Origin: Archangium violaceum | Lineage (GTDB): Bacteria > Myxococcota > Myxococcia > Myxococcales > Myxococcaceae | DNA length: 64,000 nt | Reading direction: 5' to 3' | Assembly (NCBI RefSeq): GCF_016887565.1 | Contig: NZ_CP069396.1 | Coordinates: forward strand, 9,034,001-9,098,000 | Shown here: positions 18,069-27,255 of the stretch, piece by piece | Numbering within the stretch: position 1 is the stretch's first letter | How the letters are laid out: each line of letters starts with the position of its first letter | The notes under the pieces: model-generated | Database searches by the model: none | What the model was told of the DNA's origin: nothing | Seen by the model: the letters and a program-made list of their open reading frames with translations, nothing else | Translations under genes and position numbers: made by a program

Positions 18069-19637
18069 ATGGAAGATTCGTCCTCCAATTACCTGTCTCT
18101 CCTTTGTGCGGGCAGCGGTAACGACCAGCCCTCTCGCCAAGCCACGCATCCCCGCTCGCAGGAGGCCCTGGCGGACTTCGTCGACTCGGCGGCCCTGGGC
18201 CTGCATTGGGTCGCGCCCAATGGAACCATCCTGTGGGCGAACCAGGCGGACTACGAGCCGCTCGGCTACACGGCCGACGAGTACATCGGCCACAACATCA
18301 CCGCCTTCCACGCGGACGCCGAGGTCATCTCGGACATCCTCCAACGGCTCACGCGGGGGGAGCGGCTCCTGGAGTACCCGGCGAGGCTGCGGTGCAAGGA
18401 CGGCTCGGTGCGCGAGGTCTCCATCTCCTCGAGCGTCCGCTTCGACGAGACGGGGAAGTTCCTCCACACCCGGTGCTTCACGCGGGACGTGACCGAGCAC
18501 GCCCGGGTCGCACGCGCGCTGCGTGCGAGCGAGGAGCGCTTCCGGATGCTGCTGGCGGGGGTGAAGGACTTCGCCATCTTCATGCTCGATGCGGGTGGCC
18601 GCGTGGAGACGTGGAACCAGGGCGCCGAGCGGCTCTACGGCCATACGATGGAGGAGCTCGTCGGGCAGCACGTCTCGACGCTCTACACGCCCGAGGACCT
18701 TCGGGCGGGCCGAGTGGACGAAGAGCTCGCGGCGACCAGCCATCACGGCCGGTACGAGTCCGAGTGCGAGCGCGTGCGCAAGGATGGGAGCCGCTTCTGG
18801 GCGCATGTCGTCACCACAGCGCTCCGGGACGAGGAGGGACGGCTGCGGGGCTTCGCCAAGGTGACGCGGGACGTGACGGAAAAGCGGAAGGCGGAGGAGG
18901 AGAAGGAGCGGCTGCTGCGCGAGCTCAAGGCGGCCGTCGCGGCCCGCGACGAGTTCCTGTCCATTGCCTCGCACGAGCTCAAGACCCCGCTCACCTCGGT
19001 GAAGCTGAACCTGCACGCCCTGGAGCACCGCGCGGAAAAGACGGTCGAGCAGACAGAGGGCGCGGGGAGCCGCAGGCTCGTGCGCATCCACGGGCAGATC
19101 GACCGGCTGGCGAAGCTCGTCAACAGCCTGCTGGATGTGTCCCGAATCACCGCCAACCGGCTCGACTTCCATCTGGAGGAAGTGGAACTCGGAGAAGTGC
19201 TCCAGGATGTGCTGGGGCAGTTCAAGGAGGAGCTGGACCGGGCGGGATGCGCGCTGCACCTGAGAACCGACGCGGGCGTCGTCGGCCGGTGGGACCGGCT
19301 CCGGGTGGATCAGATCATCAGCAACCTGCTCTCCAATGCCATCAAGTACGGGCCGGGCAAGCCCGTCGAGGTGGATCTGCAGCGGTTGGGCAAGAGCGCG
19401 CGCCTCGTCGTTCGGGACCATGGCATCGGCATCTCGGAGCGGGACCAGGAGCGCATCTTCGATCGATTCGAGCGGGCGGTGTCGATCCAGCACTATGGAG
19501 GCTTTGGCCTCGGGCTGTGGATCAGTCGGCAGATCGCCGAGGGCCTGGGAGGCAGCATCACCGTTCACAGCCAACCGGGGCTGGGCTCGACCTTCGTCGT
19601 CGAGCTCCCCTTGAGTGGGCTACCGGGCGGAGATTGA
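18069..19637 (+). CDS. PAS-PAS sensor histidine kinase
   Basis: 522 residues, starting MEDSSSN. PAS domain 1 is about residues 35-145 and PAS domain 2 about 155-275, each ending in the typical FTRDVTE/VTRDVTE motif. A short coiled coil leads to HisKA with the phospho-acceptor motif SHELKTPL, then HATPase with N box (LLSNAIKYG), G1 (DHGIGIS) and G2 (GFGLGLWIS). No membrane helix, so a cytoplasmic sensor. No response regulator is adjacent: an orphan kinase, as is common in myxobacteria. Confidence 0.92.
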   Translation: MEDSSSNYLSLLCAGSGNDQPSRQATHPRSQEALADFVDSAALGLHWVAPNGTILWANQADYEPLGYTADEYIGHNITAFHADAEVISDILQRLTRGERLLEYPARLRCKDGSVREVSISSSVRFDETGKFLHTRCFTRDVTEHARVARALRASEERFRMLLAGVKDFAIFMLDAGGRVETWNQGAERLYGHTMEELVGQHVSTLYTPEDLRAGRVDEELAATSHHGRYESECERVRKDGSRFWAHVVTTALRDEEGRLRGFAKVTRDVTEKRKAEEEKERLLRELKAAVAARDEFLSIASHELKTPLTSVKLNLHALEHRAEKTVEQTEGAGSRRLVRIHGQIDRLAKLVNSLLDVSRITANRLDFHLEEVELGEVLQDVLGQFKEELDRAGCALHLRTDAGVVGRWDRLRVDQIISNLLSNAIKYGPGKPVEVDLQRLGKSARLVVRDHGIGISERDQERIFDRFERAVSIQHYGGFGLGLWISRQIAEGLGGSITVHSQPGLGSTFVVELPLSGLPGGD

Positions 19638-19651
19638 TCTCGTCCGCGGTC

Positions 19652-20101
19652 TCAAGCGCGAGGAGGAGGCCAACCCTCGGCGGCTTTTATCTCCGCATGG
19701 GCGATGTTGAACTCTTTCAGGACCTCCAGCGCCCGACTGGAAACCTCCAATCGAAAATCCGGAGTGAGACAGAAATCGGCATTGCGGTCCTTACCAGTCA
19801 TCTTGAGCCATCGGAACTCCGGCAGGGTGCGCCCAGGGTATAGCTCTTGGAACTCTGGCGATGTGCTCACTTCAACCTCGTCCAGGCTGAAACCCACCAG
19901 TCTTGCCTCTTCGAGTGCCTTCGCGAGAGCGGAAGAGACGAGAAAGCAGGGGAAGACTTTTAGCAGATCATCACCCAGCCATCCCTCGAAGCGATGATGG
20001 AAGTGAAACACCTCTGGAGGATGAACCGACGTATTCATGACCGTGTTGTCGCCTAGTTCTCCAGCGACTTCAGGATACAATACCCACCGCTCCGTGCTCA
20101 T
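19652..20101 (-). CDS. probable immunity protein of an eroded toxin locus
   Basis: 149 residues, no signal peptide or membrane segment. Lower GC than its neighbours. The C-terminal pattern DFCLTPDFRLEVSSRALEVL resembles the ends of Imm11-like/DUF1629 immunity proteins; this is recall, not a search. GAGGT lies before the start. Immediately upstream on the same strand is a 38-residue tail of another protein, which fits a toxin-then-immunity order with the toxin mostly deleted. Confidence 0.6.
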   Translation of the reverse strand: MSTERWVLYPEVAGELGDNTVMNTSVHPPEVFHFHHRFEGWLGDDLLKVFPCFLVSSALAKALEEARLVGFSLDEVEVSTSPEFQELYPGRTLPEFRWLKMTGKDRNADFCLTPDFRLEVSSRALEVLKEFNIAHAEIKAAEGWPPPRA

Positions 20102-20118
20102 GGCGACCTCTGTTCAAT

Positions 20119-20235
20119 CTAGAGTGGGGGCTCGAAAAGCGCACCAAACCGCCCATCCAGTTGCCGTGCAAAATCAAGCACATCCTGCTTCGTCGGAGTG
20201 GATGACTGAAGGAGGGGGTTGCTCGTTCGTTCGGG
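20119..20235 (-). pseudogene. C-terminal scrap of a possible toxin gene
   Basis: The minus strand reads TPTKQDVLDFARQLDGRFG...FEPPL then TAG, preceded by an in-frame TGA. The helix pattern VLDFARQLDGRFG resembles the ends of myxobacterial nuclease-toxin-like proteins from memory. It stops 18 bases before the start of the immunity-like gene at 20101. No start codon or upstream domain survives because a hydrolase gene occupies the other side. Confidence 0.45.
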
Positions 20236-20298
20236 TCAACGCCATTCAGCTCCTCTTGTGCGCTTCTGTCCTGCGTGACCTGGTGGTACGCGAGGCGC

Positions 20299-21102
20299 AT
20301 GCGTGATGGGTTCTTGAACACGACCTCCCTCCACATCACCCGGTGGGGCGACTCCGGCCCTCGGGTGGTCATGATCCATGGGAGCGCGCAGGGCAGCGCG
20401 GTGGGCGGCGACCGCCACTTCTCCGCTCAAGCGCGGCTGGCGGAGCGAGGCTGGCGGGTGATTGTCCCGGATCGGCCCGGACACGGCCGCAGTCCGGCGC
20501 CTGGCCGCCCCGATGACGCCGAGGCGGATGGTGCGTGGGTCGCCGAGCTGCTCGAGGACGGCGCGCACCTGGTGGGCCATTCCTTCGGCGGCTGTGTCGC
20601 CGTGGCGGCCGCCGCGAAGCGTCCCTCGGCGGTTCGCTCCCTGACGCTCATCGAGCCCGGCATGCAGATGATCGCCATGCGGGATTCGCGCGTGAGGCGA
20701 CAGGTCCTGAGCCTCCTGCTGGCCAAGGTCCTCCCGGGTTCCGCCGCCACGCGCGCGGCTCGGTTCGGCAAGCTGATGCGGATCCCCCCCGACATCCGAG
20801 GCGGTACCTCGCCCGAGGAGCTGGAGCGGATGGGTCGGGGCCTCGCCCAGCTCCGGCTCCCCGCCAAGGAGATGCTCCAGCGGCAACTCGGCGACATCCA
20901 ACGTGAGCGCATTCCCCTGTGGGTCGTGACGGGCGGTTGGAACCCCGGCATCGAGGCCACGGCGGACGCCGTCGCGGCGCTCGGCGGCGGTCGACGGCAC
21001 GTCATCGCCTCGCCCCACCACTTCCCTCAGCTGGTCTCCGACGAGTTCAATGAGCTCCTCGTGACCTTCATGAAAGAGAGCGACGCGCGCCACACCTATT
21101 AG
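20299..21102 (+). CDS. alpha/beta hydrolase
   Basis: 267 residues from MRDGFLN; a start at 20275 would add eight residues. Oxyanion-hole region VVMIHGSAQG, nucleophile elbow GHSFGG, and a late acid/His region (VVTGGWNPGIEA, then SPHHFPQL) are all present, giving a full triad. There is no signal peptide, so it should be cytoplasmic. Substrate is unknown. A strong hairpin terminator lies about 200 bases downstream. Confidence 0.85.
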   Translation: MRDGFLNTTSLHITRWGDSGPRVVMIHGSAQGSAVGGDRHFSAQARLAERGWRVIVPDRPGHGRSPAPGRPDDAEADGAWVAELLEDGAHLVGHSFGGCVAVAAAAKRPSAVRSLTLIEPGMQMIAMRDSRVRRQVLSLLLAKVLPGSAATRAARFGKLMRIPPDIRGGTSPEELERMGRGLAQLRLPAKEMLQRQLGDIQRERIPLWVVTGGWNPGIEATADAVAALGGGRRHVIASPHHFPQLVSDEFNELLVTFMKESDARHTY

Positions 21103-21304
21103 CCTGGCCCGCCCTCTTTCAGCGCACCGTGGCCGACAACCGGTGCTCAACCTCCAGCGGGACGCCGCGAGCTTCTGCTCGCGCTTCCTCTTCTTCTTCG
21201 CCCACGTGGCCCCGGACGCCCCTGAGGTCCACCGAAGCACCCGAGGCCGCGTTGTCCTCCCCCCTCGTCGGGGTTCCACCGCCTGAACGCACTGCCGACG
21301 ACAG

Positions 21305-21340
21305 CCCCGGCTCCGAGATCCCCTCGGGCCGGGGTTTTTT
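21305..21340 (+). terminator. rho-independent terminator
   Basis: CCCCGGC, a one-base bulge, CCGAG, a short loop, CTCGG, then GCCGGGG followed by TTTTTT. A 12-bp GC-rich hairpin with a run of six T is textbook intrinsic termination, unusual in such GC-rich DNA. It would stop transcripts from the hydrolase gene at 20299-21102. The 21103-21304 stretch between them encodes nothing convincing. Confidence 0.8.
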
Positions 21341-21454
21341 CTTTCGAGCCTGTACCGGCTGCAGCCGCGCCCCGCATGAAGAGCCCCGGCGCCGCCTCCT
21401 GCGCCGCGCGCAGCTCCTTCGCGGGCTCCCGCGAGGGAGGGATATGCTTTCGAC

Positions 21455-22096
21455 ATGGGCCTGAGCTTCTTCTGGCTATCCCTCTGCATCCCCCACGAGC
21501 ACTCCTCCGCAGTTGCCGCCAGCTTCGACGCAGCTGTGGCCACCTCGCCAGTGAGTCCGACCGCGCGCCAGGTACTCGACCGCTGGCGCGAGGCCCCAGG
21601 GTCCCTTTCTCCCGAGGCAATTCCCGATCCTGCCCATCCTGGCTCTTGGACGTACCCCGAAGGGACCAAGGAGTTCGAGGAGCTCTTCCGCCCGGAGGCG
21701 CTGAGTGCATTCGGGCAGCGATTCATCAAAACGGGCGCGGAGGCGAACGGCTGGGGCATCCAGCTCGGCGCGGACAATGGCAGCCTGCTCATTACCGACC
21801 GCATCCCAGCCGCCGCCGCCCTGTACTTCGGCTTGGGGGCAGAGCAGGCGGCACGCCTACCCGGCCACTTCGGCGCCCTCTTCGTGGCTCCGAGCGATGT
21901 TGGCGGACTTCTACCAGCCCTGGATGCCGTGCTCGAGCACCCCTCACCGGAGATGCTCGCGCGGGCCCGAAGGTGGCTGAATGGCGGGAACAATACCCGC
22001 GTCCGCCCCGAGGCCCTGTTCTCCTTCATCCCCAGCGCCCTCCGGAAAGCCCTGGCGCGGAAAGAAGGAGTGTTGCTGCTCACGGCCAAGGGCTGA
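21455..22096 (+). CDS. hypothetical protein, 213 residues
   Basis: A soluble-looking protein with an N-terminal hydrophobic stretch (MGLSFFWLSLCI) that is weak for a signal peptide. The middle has a GWGIQLGADNGSLLITDRIP segment and the C-terminus is helical and basic. No family recognised. Codon use agrees with the genome, so it is probably a real gene. It starts just after the terminator at 21340. Confidence 0.55.
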   Translation: MGLSFFWLSLCIPHEHSSAVAASFDAAVATSPVSPTARQVLDRWREAPGSLSPEAIPDPAHPGSWTYPEGTKEFEELFRPEALSAFGQRFIKTGAEANGWGIQLGADNGSLLITDRIPAAAALYFGLGAEQAARLPGHFGALFVAPSDVGGLLPALDAVLEHPSPEMLARARRWLNGGNNTRVRPEALFSFIPSALRKALARKEGVLLLTAKG

Positions 22097-22250
22097 CGAG
22101 AAGGCCGCGTTCGTCCCGGAGACCATGCCCATCGGCGCGCAGGCAACCCGGCGTCAGCGTTTACACCCCGTCACCACGACCTTGATCTGCAGGCCCGCCT
22201 CTTCCAGTGCTGGCATCAGCGCGGCCTTGTGAACCTCAGTGCCAACCCCG

Positions 22251-22475
22251 ACCCACCTCCGTCCAGCGCAGTCGCTGCTGCAGGGAATGCGCCTGGTACG
22301 CCTGCAGCGCGTCCTCGGGCCCTTGCGCGGGCAGGGCCCCTCTTTTCTCCAACAGCCGCAGCACCCGGTGCCGCACCACCTTCAGCAACTTCTCCACCTC
22401 TGCTTGCGTGGGCGGCGGCAACGCCTCGATGCGCACGCCGCCCTCCCACCGCACGAAGACGCCGTCCGGTACCAG
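22251..22475 (-). pseudogene. IS91-type transposase fragment
   Basis: The minus strand reads LVPDGVFVRWEGG, then EALPPPTQAEVEKLLKVV and ending QAYQAHSLQQRLRWTEV, an internal piece of the Y2 transposase of IS91/IS801-like elements common in myxobacteria (recognised from memory). The frame breaks at both ends, so neither the catalytic Tyr pair region nor the N-terminal zinc finger is complete. It marks past rolling-circle transposition here. Confidence 0.7.
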
Positions 22476-22827
22476 CGAGCGCGAGGGTCACCCCAGGCCG
22501 CGTGGTGTTGAGGCTCAAGACAGCCAAGAGGCCCAAGCCCCTGCCACGCACCTGATGGGAGCGCGGCCTGGGCAGGCGTGTACCCCAAGGGGCTGCGCGG
22601 CCTGTCCTCCGGCTGGGAGCATCACTCGGGTGGCCCCGTCAGCGGCCCTCCTCGGCCCCCGCGCTCCAGCCCTCGCCCTCAATCCGCCTTCCCTCTTTCT
22701 CATGCTTCGGCCATCCCTCCGCGGGATTCCACCGGACGGACGGTTTCGCACTGCCATGTGTTGGAACACAAGGGCCTTGAGCTGGCCCCTGGGGCCACCC
22801 TTAGCATGCATTCAGGAGAAATTCGGT
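22476..22827. other. 352-base gap between transposase scrap and MerR gene
   Basis: No coding frame is convincing. The end near 22814 holds AGGAG, the ribosome site of the MerR-type gene. The MerR promoter should lie in the last 150 bases. MerR-type operators are inverted repeats between -35 and -10, but I could not fix one by eye. Confidence 0.35.
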
Positions 22828-23646
22828 ATGCGCGACCTGATTCGCAGTGGGCATTTCGCCCAGATAGCCCGCCTGACCCGCAAGGCACTGCGGGTGTACG
22901 CCGAGCAGGGGTTGCTCCGTCCGGTGCACACCGATCCCCTTTCGGGCTACCACTACTACAGCTTCAGCCAACTGGAAGACGCCCGCAGAATTACCCGTCT
23001 GAGGGACTTCAACATGTCTCTGGAGGACATCCGGGAATCCCTGAGAGCATGGCATGCACCCGAACTCTCCAGCCTGCTCCAACAGCAGCAGCGAAAGCTG
23101 CAGGCCCAGCAGGAGGACATCCAGCGGGTCCTGAACGACCTGCGGGCCTTCATGCAGACCGAGCGGTCCCTGTATCAGGTGAACACCAAAAAAGTACTGC
23201 CCCAGCGCTGCATCACCCGGCGTGCCCGCTGCGCCCCCGAGCATTCCTGTGCCTTCATTGATGCCACACAGCCAGCGCTGCTCACGGCTCTCAGAGAGGC
23301 AGGAGCCCACCCGGCCGGGTCTGGAATCGTGCGGTACTTCGAGAGCGAGGGGGAGGACACCTGGGATGTGGAGGTCTGCCAGCCCTTTGCGATCGATGGA
23401 CCCCTGCTGCTTCCAGAAGGGTTCGATGTGCTGACCCTCCCGGGAGGAACAGCGGCCTACACGGTGCATGGGGGGGAATGCGGCGGGGACTTCGGGCTGC
23501 AGGGTGCCTATGAAGCGGTCTGGAACTGGATCCGGGAACACGGCCACGAAACCCAGGGCCCCCCCTATGAGGTGTACCTGTTCGAACAGGGCAACACCGA
23601 CGACACCGCCGATTACCGCACCGAGGTGGCCTGGCTGATCCGCTGA
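22828..23646 (+). CDS. MerR-family regulator with GyrI-like effector domain
   Basis: 272 residues starting MRDLIRSGHFAQIARLTRKALRVY, with AGGAG nine bases upstream. The N-terminal MerR helix-turn-helix (residues 1-70, ...GLLRPVHTDPLSGYHYY) is followed by a coiled-coil linker and a C-terminal GyrI-like ligand domain (DVEVCQPF..., ending PPYEVYLFEQGN...DYRTEVAWLI). Proteins of this build sense hydrophobic cationic compounds. It lies 78 bases upstream of an aldo/keto reductase on the same strand, its likely target. Confidence 0.88.
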   Translation: MRDLIRSGHFAQIARLTRKALRVYAEQGLLRPVHTDPLSGYHYYSFSQLEDARRITRLRDFNMSLEDIRESLRAWHAPELSSLLQQQQRKLQAQQEDIQRVLNDLRAFMQTERSLYQVNTKKVLPQRCITRRARCAPEHSCAFIDATQPALLTALREAGAHPAGSGIVRYFESEGEDTWDVEVCQPFAIDGPLLLPEGFDVLTLPGGTAAYTVHGGECGGDFGLQGAYEAVWNWIREHGHETQGPPYEVYLFEQGNTDDTADYRTEVAWLIR

Positions 23647-23724
23647 GCCGGGAAACACCACTCCCGCACAACAACAGAAAACCCACGCAAGAGGTTTCGC
23701 CAGAAGCGAAGCCAAGGAGGAGTC

Positions 23725-24765
23725 ATGTCTACACGCAGGCTGGGAAACACAGGCATTCAGGTCAGCGCCCTCGGACTGGGCGGATGGACCATCGGAGGCC
23801 CCTTCCGGGGCGGCACCGACGAATGGGGTTACGGACCGGTGGACGACCGGGAATCCATCCAGGCGATCCAGAGGGCGGTCGACCTGGGCGTGACCTTCTT
23901 TGACACCGCTGCCAATTATGGGGCTGGGCACAGTGAGAGGATTCTGGGAAAGGCCCTCGGCAGTCACAGGTCCAGCGTGGTGATCGCCACGAAGTTCGGC
24001 TACCGGGTGCTGGACGACCAGAAGCTGGTAGACGGTCCGGAGGTCTATCAGGAAGCCATCCGCCGCTCCTGCGAGGCCAGCCTGCGCAGGTTGGGTACGG
24101 AATACATCGACCTGTTCCAGTTCCATGTGGGCGATCATCCAGCGGATCAGGTGGATGATGTGCTGGACACCCTGGAATCCCTGGTGGCGGAGGGCCACAT
24201 CCGCGCCTATGGATGGAGCACCGATGATCCGGTGCGGGCCAGGGCTTTCACCGCCGGAAAGCACTGTGCGGCCATCCAGCACCAGCTCAACATCTTCGAG
24301 GACAATCCTGAAATGCTCAGGCTCTGCGAGAAGATTGGCATTGCCAGCATCAACCGGGGTCCTCTGGCAATGGGCCTGCTGACCGGAAAATACGCCAGAG
24401 GTGCACGCTTCGACTCCACCGACATTCGCGGTGCCAACGTACCATGGATGAAGTACTTCCAGAACGGTCAGCCCAATCCTGAATGGCTTGCCCGCCTGGA
24501 GCAGGTGAAGGACATCCTCACCTCTCAGGGCCGGACCCTTGCCCAGGGTGCACTGGCCTGGCTGTGGGCACACAGCCCGGTGACCCTGCCGATTCCGGGA
24601 TTCCGAACGGTGGCGCAGGCGGAGGAAAATGCCCGCGCCCTGAAATTCGGACCACTGACCCCGCGGCAGATGCAGGAGATCGACCGGATCCTCGGACGGG
24701 AGGACTTCAGGGCTCCCTCGAGCGGGAACGAAGCCGAATCCGCAAGAGGCGGGTCCGCCGCCTGA
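23725..24765 (+). CDS. aldo/keto reductase
   Basis: 346 residues with GGAGGA right before ATG. A TIM-barrel NADPH oxidoreductase. The catalytic tetrad is visible: Asp60 and Tyr65 in FFDTAANYG, Lys in VIATKFG, and His in FQFHVGD. The cofactor loop is near LPIPGFRTVAQAEEN. The last 20 residues are low-complexity and could be read-on after a truncated tail. Codon use appears a little less GC-biased than neighbours, and the pair with the MerR gene sits between an IS91 scrap and a P450 scrap, which suggests transfer. Confidence 0.9.
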   Translation: MSTRRLGNTGIQVSALGLGGWTIGGPFRGGTDEWGYGPVDDRESIQAIQRAVDLGVTFFDTAANYGAGHSERILGKALGSHRSSVVIATKFGYRVLDDQKLVDGPEVYQEAIRRSCEASLRRLGTEYIDLFQFHVGDHPADQVDDVLDTLESLVAEGHIRAYGWSTDDPVRARAFTAGKHCAAIQHQLNIFEDNPEMLRLCEKIGIASINRGPLAMGLLTGKYARGARFDSTDIRGANVPWMKYFQNGQPNPEWLARLEQVKDILTSQGRTLAQGALAWLWAHSPVTLPIPGFRTVAQAEENARALKFGPLTPRQMQEIDRILGREDFRAPSSGNEAESARGGSAA

Positions 24766-24829
24766 GGCGGCGAGCGTCGGATGGGCTTGCCCCGGTTACG
24801 TGGACAGTAGGATCAAGGTGCCAGGGCGA

Positions 24830-25140
24830 TGGGCTGGGTGTGGCGTGAGTCCGTCGTCTGTCCGTGCCAGGGGGGCGCCGATGCAGATGTGAATGCCCTC
24901 GCCGAACGCGACGTGCTTGTCGGCGTCCGGGCGGGTGATGTCGAAGACGTCGGGATGGGAGAAGCGCTCCGGGTCCCGGTTGGCCGTGGCCAGGCCGACC
25001 ATCATCGGCACCCCCTTGGGGATGTGGGTCCCGCCCAGCTCCAGGTCCTCCTTGGCGATCCGCCGCGAGATGAAATCCACCGGGCCCCAGTACCGCAGCG
25101 TCTCCTCGACCAGGCCCTTCACCAGGCTGGGGTTCGCCTT
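24830..25140 (-). pseudogene. cytochrome P450 C-terminal fragment
   Basis: The minus strand encodes about 100 residues with the K-helix motif EETLRYWGPV (ExxR), PERFSHPDVFDITRPD, and the haem-ligand loop FGEGIHICIGAPLAR with its Cys. Sense is lost before ANPSLVKG and straight after APLAR, so the oxygen-binding I helix and the last helix are missing. It cannot be a working P450. Confidence 0.85.
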
Positions 25141-25221
25141 CGTTTTCCTGGAATATCGGGTTCTCGCCTGGTGGACACATCCACTCGACCAGCTCGTCCG
25201 ACACGGGGGAGCTCCCCACTC

Positions 25222-25674
25222 TCACTGGCCGAGCGACTGGGGCGGCGGTTTGGCGCTGAAGGCGGGCAAGTAGCACTTGCCCTGGTACTCGTAGAGAACG
25301 TCCGGGCACGGGGCCTTGAGTTCATGCGGCAACCAGCAGGCACCGACCAACTCGACCTCGGCGTAGCGGGTGCAGGGAGGGCGCTTCTGCCCTTTGAAGG
25401 GCTCGCGCGGCAGCGGACGGGCGAGCACGGACTCCCCAGCATCCGCGGTGTCCACGAGACCTCCGCTGAGTTGCACCCGCCAGTCCGTCACCGGGGCCGC
25501 GCCCTGCTCGGCGGCGGGTTTGAGCACCAGGGCCGTCGCCCCGCTCGTCTCGTGTGTGGCCCGGTAGAGCTCCCCCTGGTTGCCAGCGGACTGCGGCACC
25601 TGCTCGTGAAGCTGGTACGGCCCCAACCGCTCCGCTTCCTCCCACTTCTCCTCTGCCTTCTTCTTCTCGTCCAT
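25222..25674 (-). CDS. kinase-like N-lobe/Cys-rich protein, short form
   Basis: 150 residues from MDEKKKAEEKW, with GGAG before the start. The N-terminal part (RLGPYQLHEQV...GELYRATHETSGATALVLK) imitates the first strands of a bacterial Ser/Thr kinase N-lobe but lacks a P-loop Gly-rich turn, and no kinase C-lobe follows. The C-terminal part is a Cys-rich module (KGQKRPPCTR..., GACWLPHE, ...YQGKCYLP). It is related to the longer protein at 37354-38136 but lacks that protein's membrane segment. Function unknown; probably a family of decoy or regulatory proteins. Confidence 0.65.
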   Translation of the reverse strand: MDEKKKAEEKWEEAERLGPYQLHEQVPQSAGNQGELYRATHETSGATALVLKPAAEQGAAPVTDWRVQLSGGLVDTADAGESVLARPLPREPFKGQKRPPCTRYAEVELVGACWLPHELKAPCPDVLYEYQGKCYLPAFSAKPPPQSLGQ

Positions 25675-26057
25675 GCGTGCTCCTCGCGGGCCTCCCCGCC
25701 CACCGGAAGCCCGAGGCTCTTGTTCGCATGGAGTCGAGCCCTTGCGCCAGGAGGTGCTCGGGTGCATCAGGGACGTCCTACCTTGGAGAGGGTCCCGGAA
25801 GCACGGCAGTACCACCCGTGAGGCCAGTACGAAGTGTCAGTACGAAGTAAATGGCGAAAGTCGAGTCTGACACCTCCTGCTGGGGTGTTCCTCTTCGGTT
25901 CGGCGTTGCAAGTGACGCTGCACTTCCACTCAGGAGCGCCACGGAATCTGGGCAAGCCCCACCCGGGAAGGAGCGGGGCAAAGCCTCCCTCCGCCCCTGC
26001 CCTATGCGTCCTCAGCAGGAGGCGGATGTCGCGCCGTGACAGCAACTGCGTGTCTCC

Positions 26058-26630
26058 TCAATCAGGCAAGCACAGCTGTCGCGGGCCGCTGTCTTCATCT
26101 CCCGCCTGAATTCCCAACACCTCTGTGCCGCCATAGGCGCCCTTGAGAGTGAATTCAGTGTCGGCGTAGCAGTAGAAACGATCATCAATCCCCACCCTCA
26201 CCCACCAGACGCCTGCAGCGGGATTCTCAACAACATAATCACACTGATTGGTGTATACATTGCAGTAGTCGTAACTGGTTCCTGCCGGAATCGAATCAAA
26301 TCCAACATCCATGGCCAGAAAGCACTTACCGCTCGTGCAGTTCACACGGCGCGCCGCGGAGAACTTCAAGTATTGGGTACCTGCCGGCACTTCCAGGAAG
26401 TACACACTGTCGGTAGACTCCCCGTAAGGATACAAGAAGCCGTACTCGACCACATTATTCTGGAGCTGGTATCCCAGTTCCGTCTCGGTAGTCGAGGCAG
26501 CAGAGGTCGACGCCAGCGCGCTCTCGGACGTCGTTGGCTCAGATGCCCCACAGGCCATCAAGAAAAGCAACATGCCAATCGCGGAAAGGCGCGCGCACGT
26601 GGATCCAGATACATCACTCAGACAGCTCAT
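26058..26630 (-). CDS. lipoprotein with PPC-like domain
   Basis: 190 residues from MSCLSDVSG, with GAGGAAC before the start and a lipobox ending L-F-L-M-A-C. After a Ser/Thr-rich linker comes a beta-sandwich like bacterial pre-peptidase C-terminal domains (VYFLEVPAGTQYLKFS..., then AAGVWWVRVGIDDRFYCYADTEFTL), with Cys pairs. Likely an outer-membrane-anchored binding protein. The frame runs open into the pseudogene upstream, so an automatic caller may fuse the two into a false 343-residue protein. Confidence 0.75.
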   Translation of the reverse strand: MSCLSDVSGSTCARLSAIGMLLFLMACGASEPTTSESALASTSAASTTETELGYQLQNNVVEYGFLYPYGESTDSVYFLEVPAGTQYLKFSAARRVNCTSGKCFLAMDVGFDSIPAGTSYDYCNVYTNQCDYVVENPAAGVWWVRVGIDDRFYCYADTEFTLKGAYGGTEVLGIQAGDEDSGPRQLCLPD

Positions 26631-26734
26631 TCGAGTTCCTCGGTGGATATGTGAATACTTCGATCGCAGGATCATGCATCCAAGAGCCCCACACAACATT
26701 TTCGACGTGTTGGCAAGGGCGGACAGAGGGCGCG

Positions 26735-27255
26735 GCATCGCGACGGGCAAAAGGCATTGGTCCTGGTAGGCCCGGGTCTGCGGTGGGCAGGGGCGTTTCT
26801 CAATTGGCAGCCAGCATGCGCCAGATACCTCCACCTCGAGGCCTTCCGTGCATGGTGCCCGCTTCTGGTTCTTCACCGGGCGTGGAGCATCGCCGGACCG
26901 GCCCGGCACGGGATCCACGTAGACGTCCGTGGCCCAGACTTCCTCCTGGGCTTCCACCTCTTGCACCCACCTCTCGGCAGTGGGGGCCAACATCGCCGGA
27001 AGCAGCCTCACCACGAGCGCGGCAGCACCCGACAGTACCAGTCGCCGCCACGGGCGCGACTCGTTGGAAGCATGGAGGGCTTGGTCCATGCACCTATTCC
27101 CTCAGAGGGACGTAGTTGAAAACGGCCGAGGAAATGAAACGTACCCGCCAGTCGTTCAGCCCTACCGAGGTCTTCTCGTCCTCGGCGGCGGGCTTGAGCA
27201 CCAGGGCCAACACCCCGCTCGTCTCGAGCTTGGCCCGGTAGAGTTCCACATGCCC
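26735..27255 (-). pseudogene. degraded copy of the kinase-like membrane protein
   Basis: 27115-27255 matches the N-lobe-like part of the intact gene at 37354-38136 (bases around GGCTTGAGCACCAGGGCC). 26735-27089 matches its membrane and Cys-rich part (WATDVYVDPVPGR, then CTEGLEVEVSGACWL). The stretch that should join them is missing, the frames do not connect, and the C-terminal tail is lost after VAMPRP. The 5' end runs into the start of the lipoprotein gene on the other strand. Confidence 0.75.

Noticed and set aside
21103-21304. Frame encoding ...NLQRDAASFCSRFLFFFAHV before the terminator
   Set aside because: It has protein-like character, but it overlaps the hydrolase end, has no start and no recognisable family; too weak to list as a gene.
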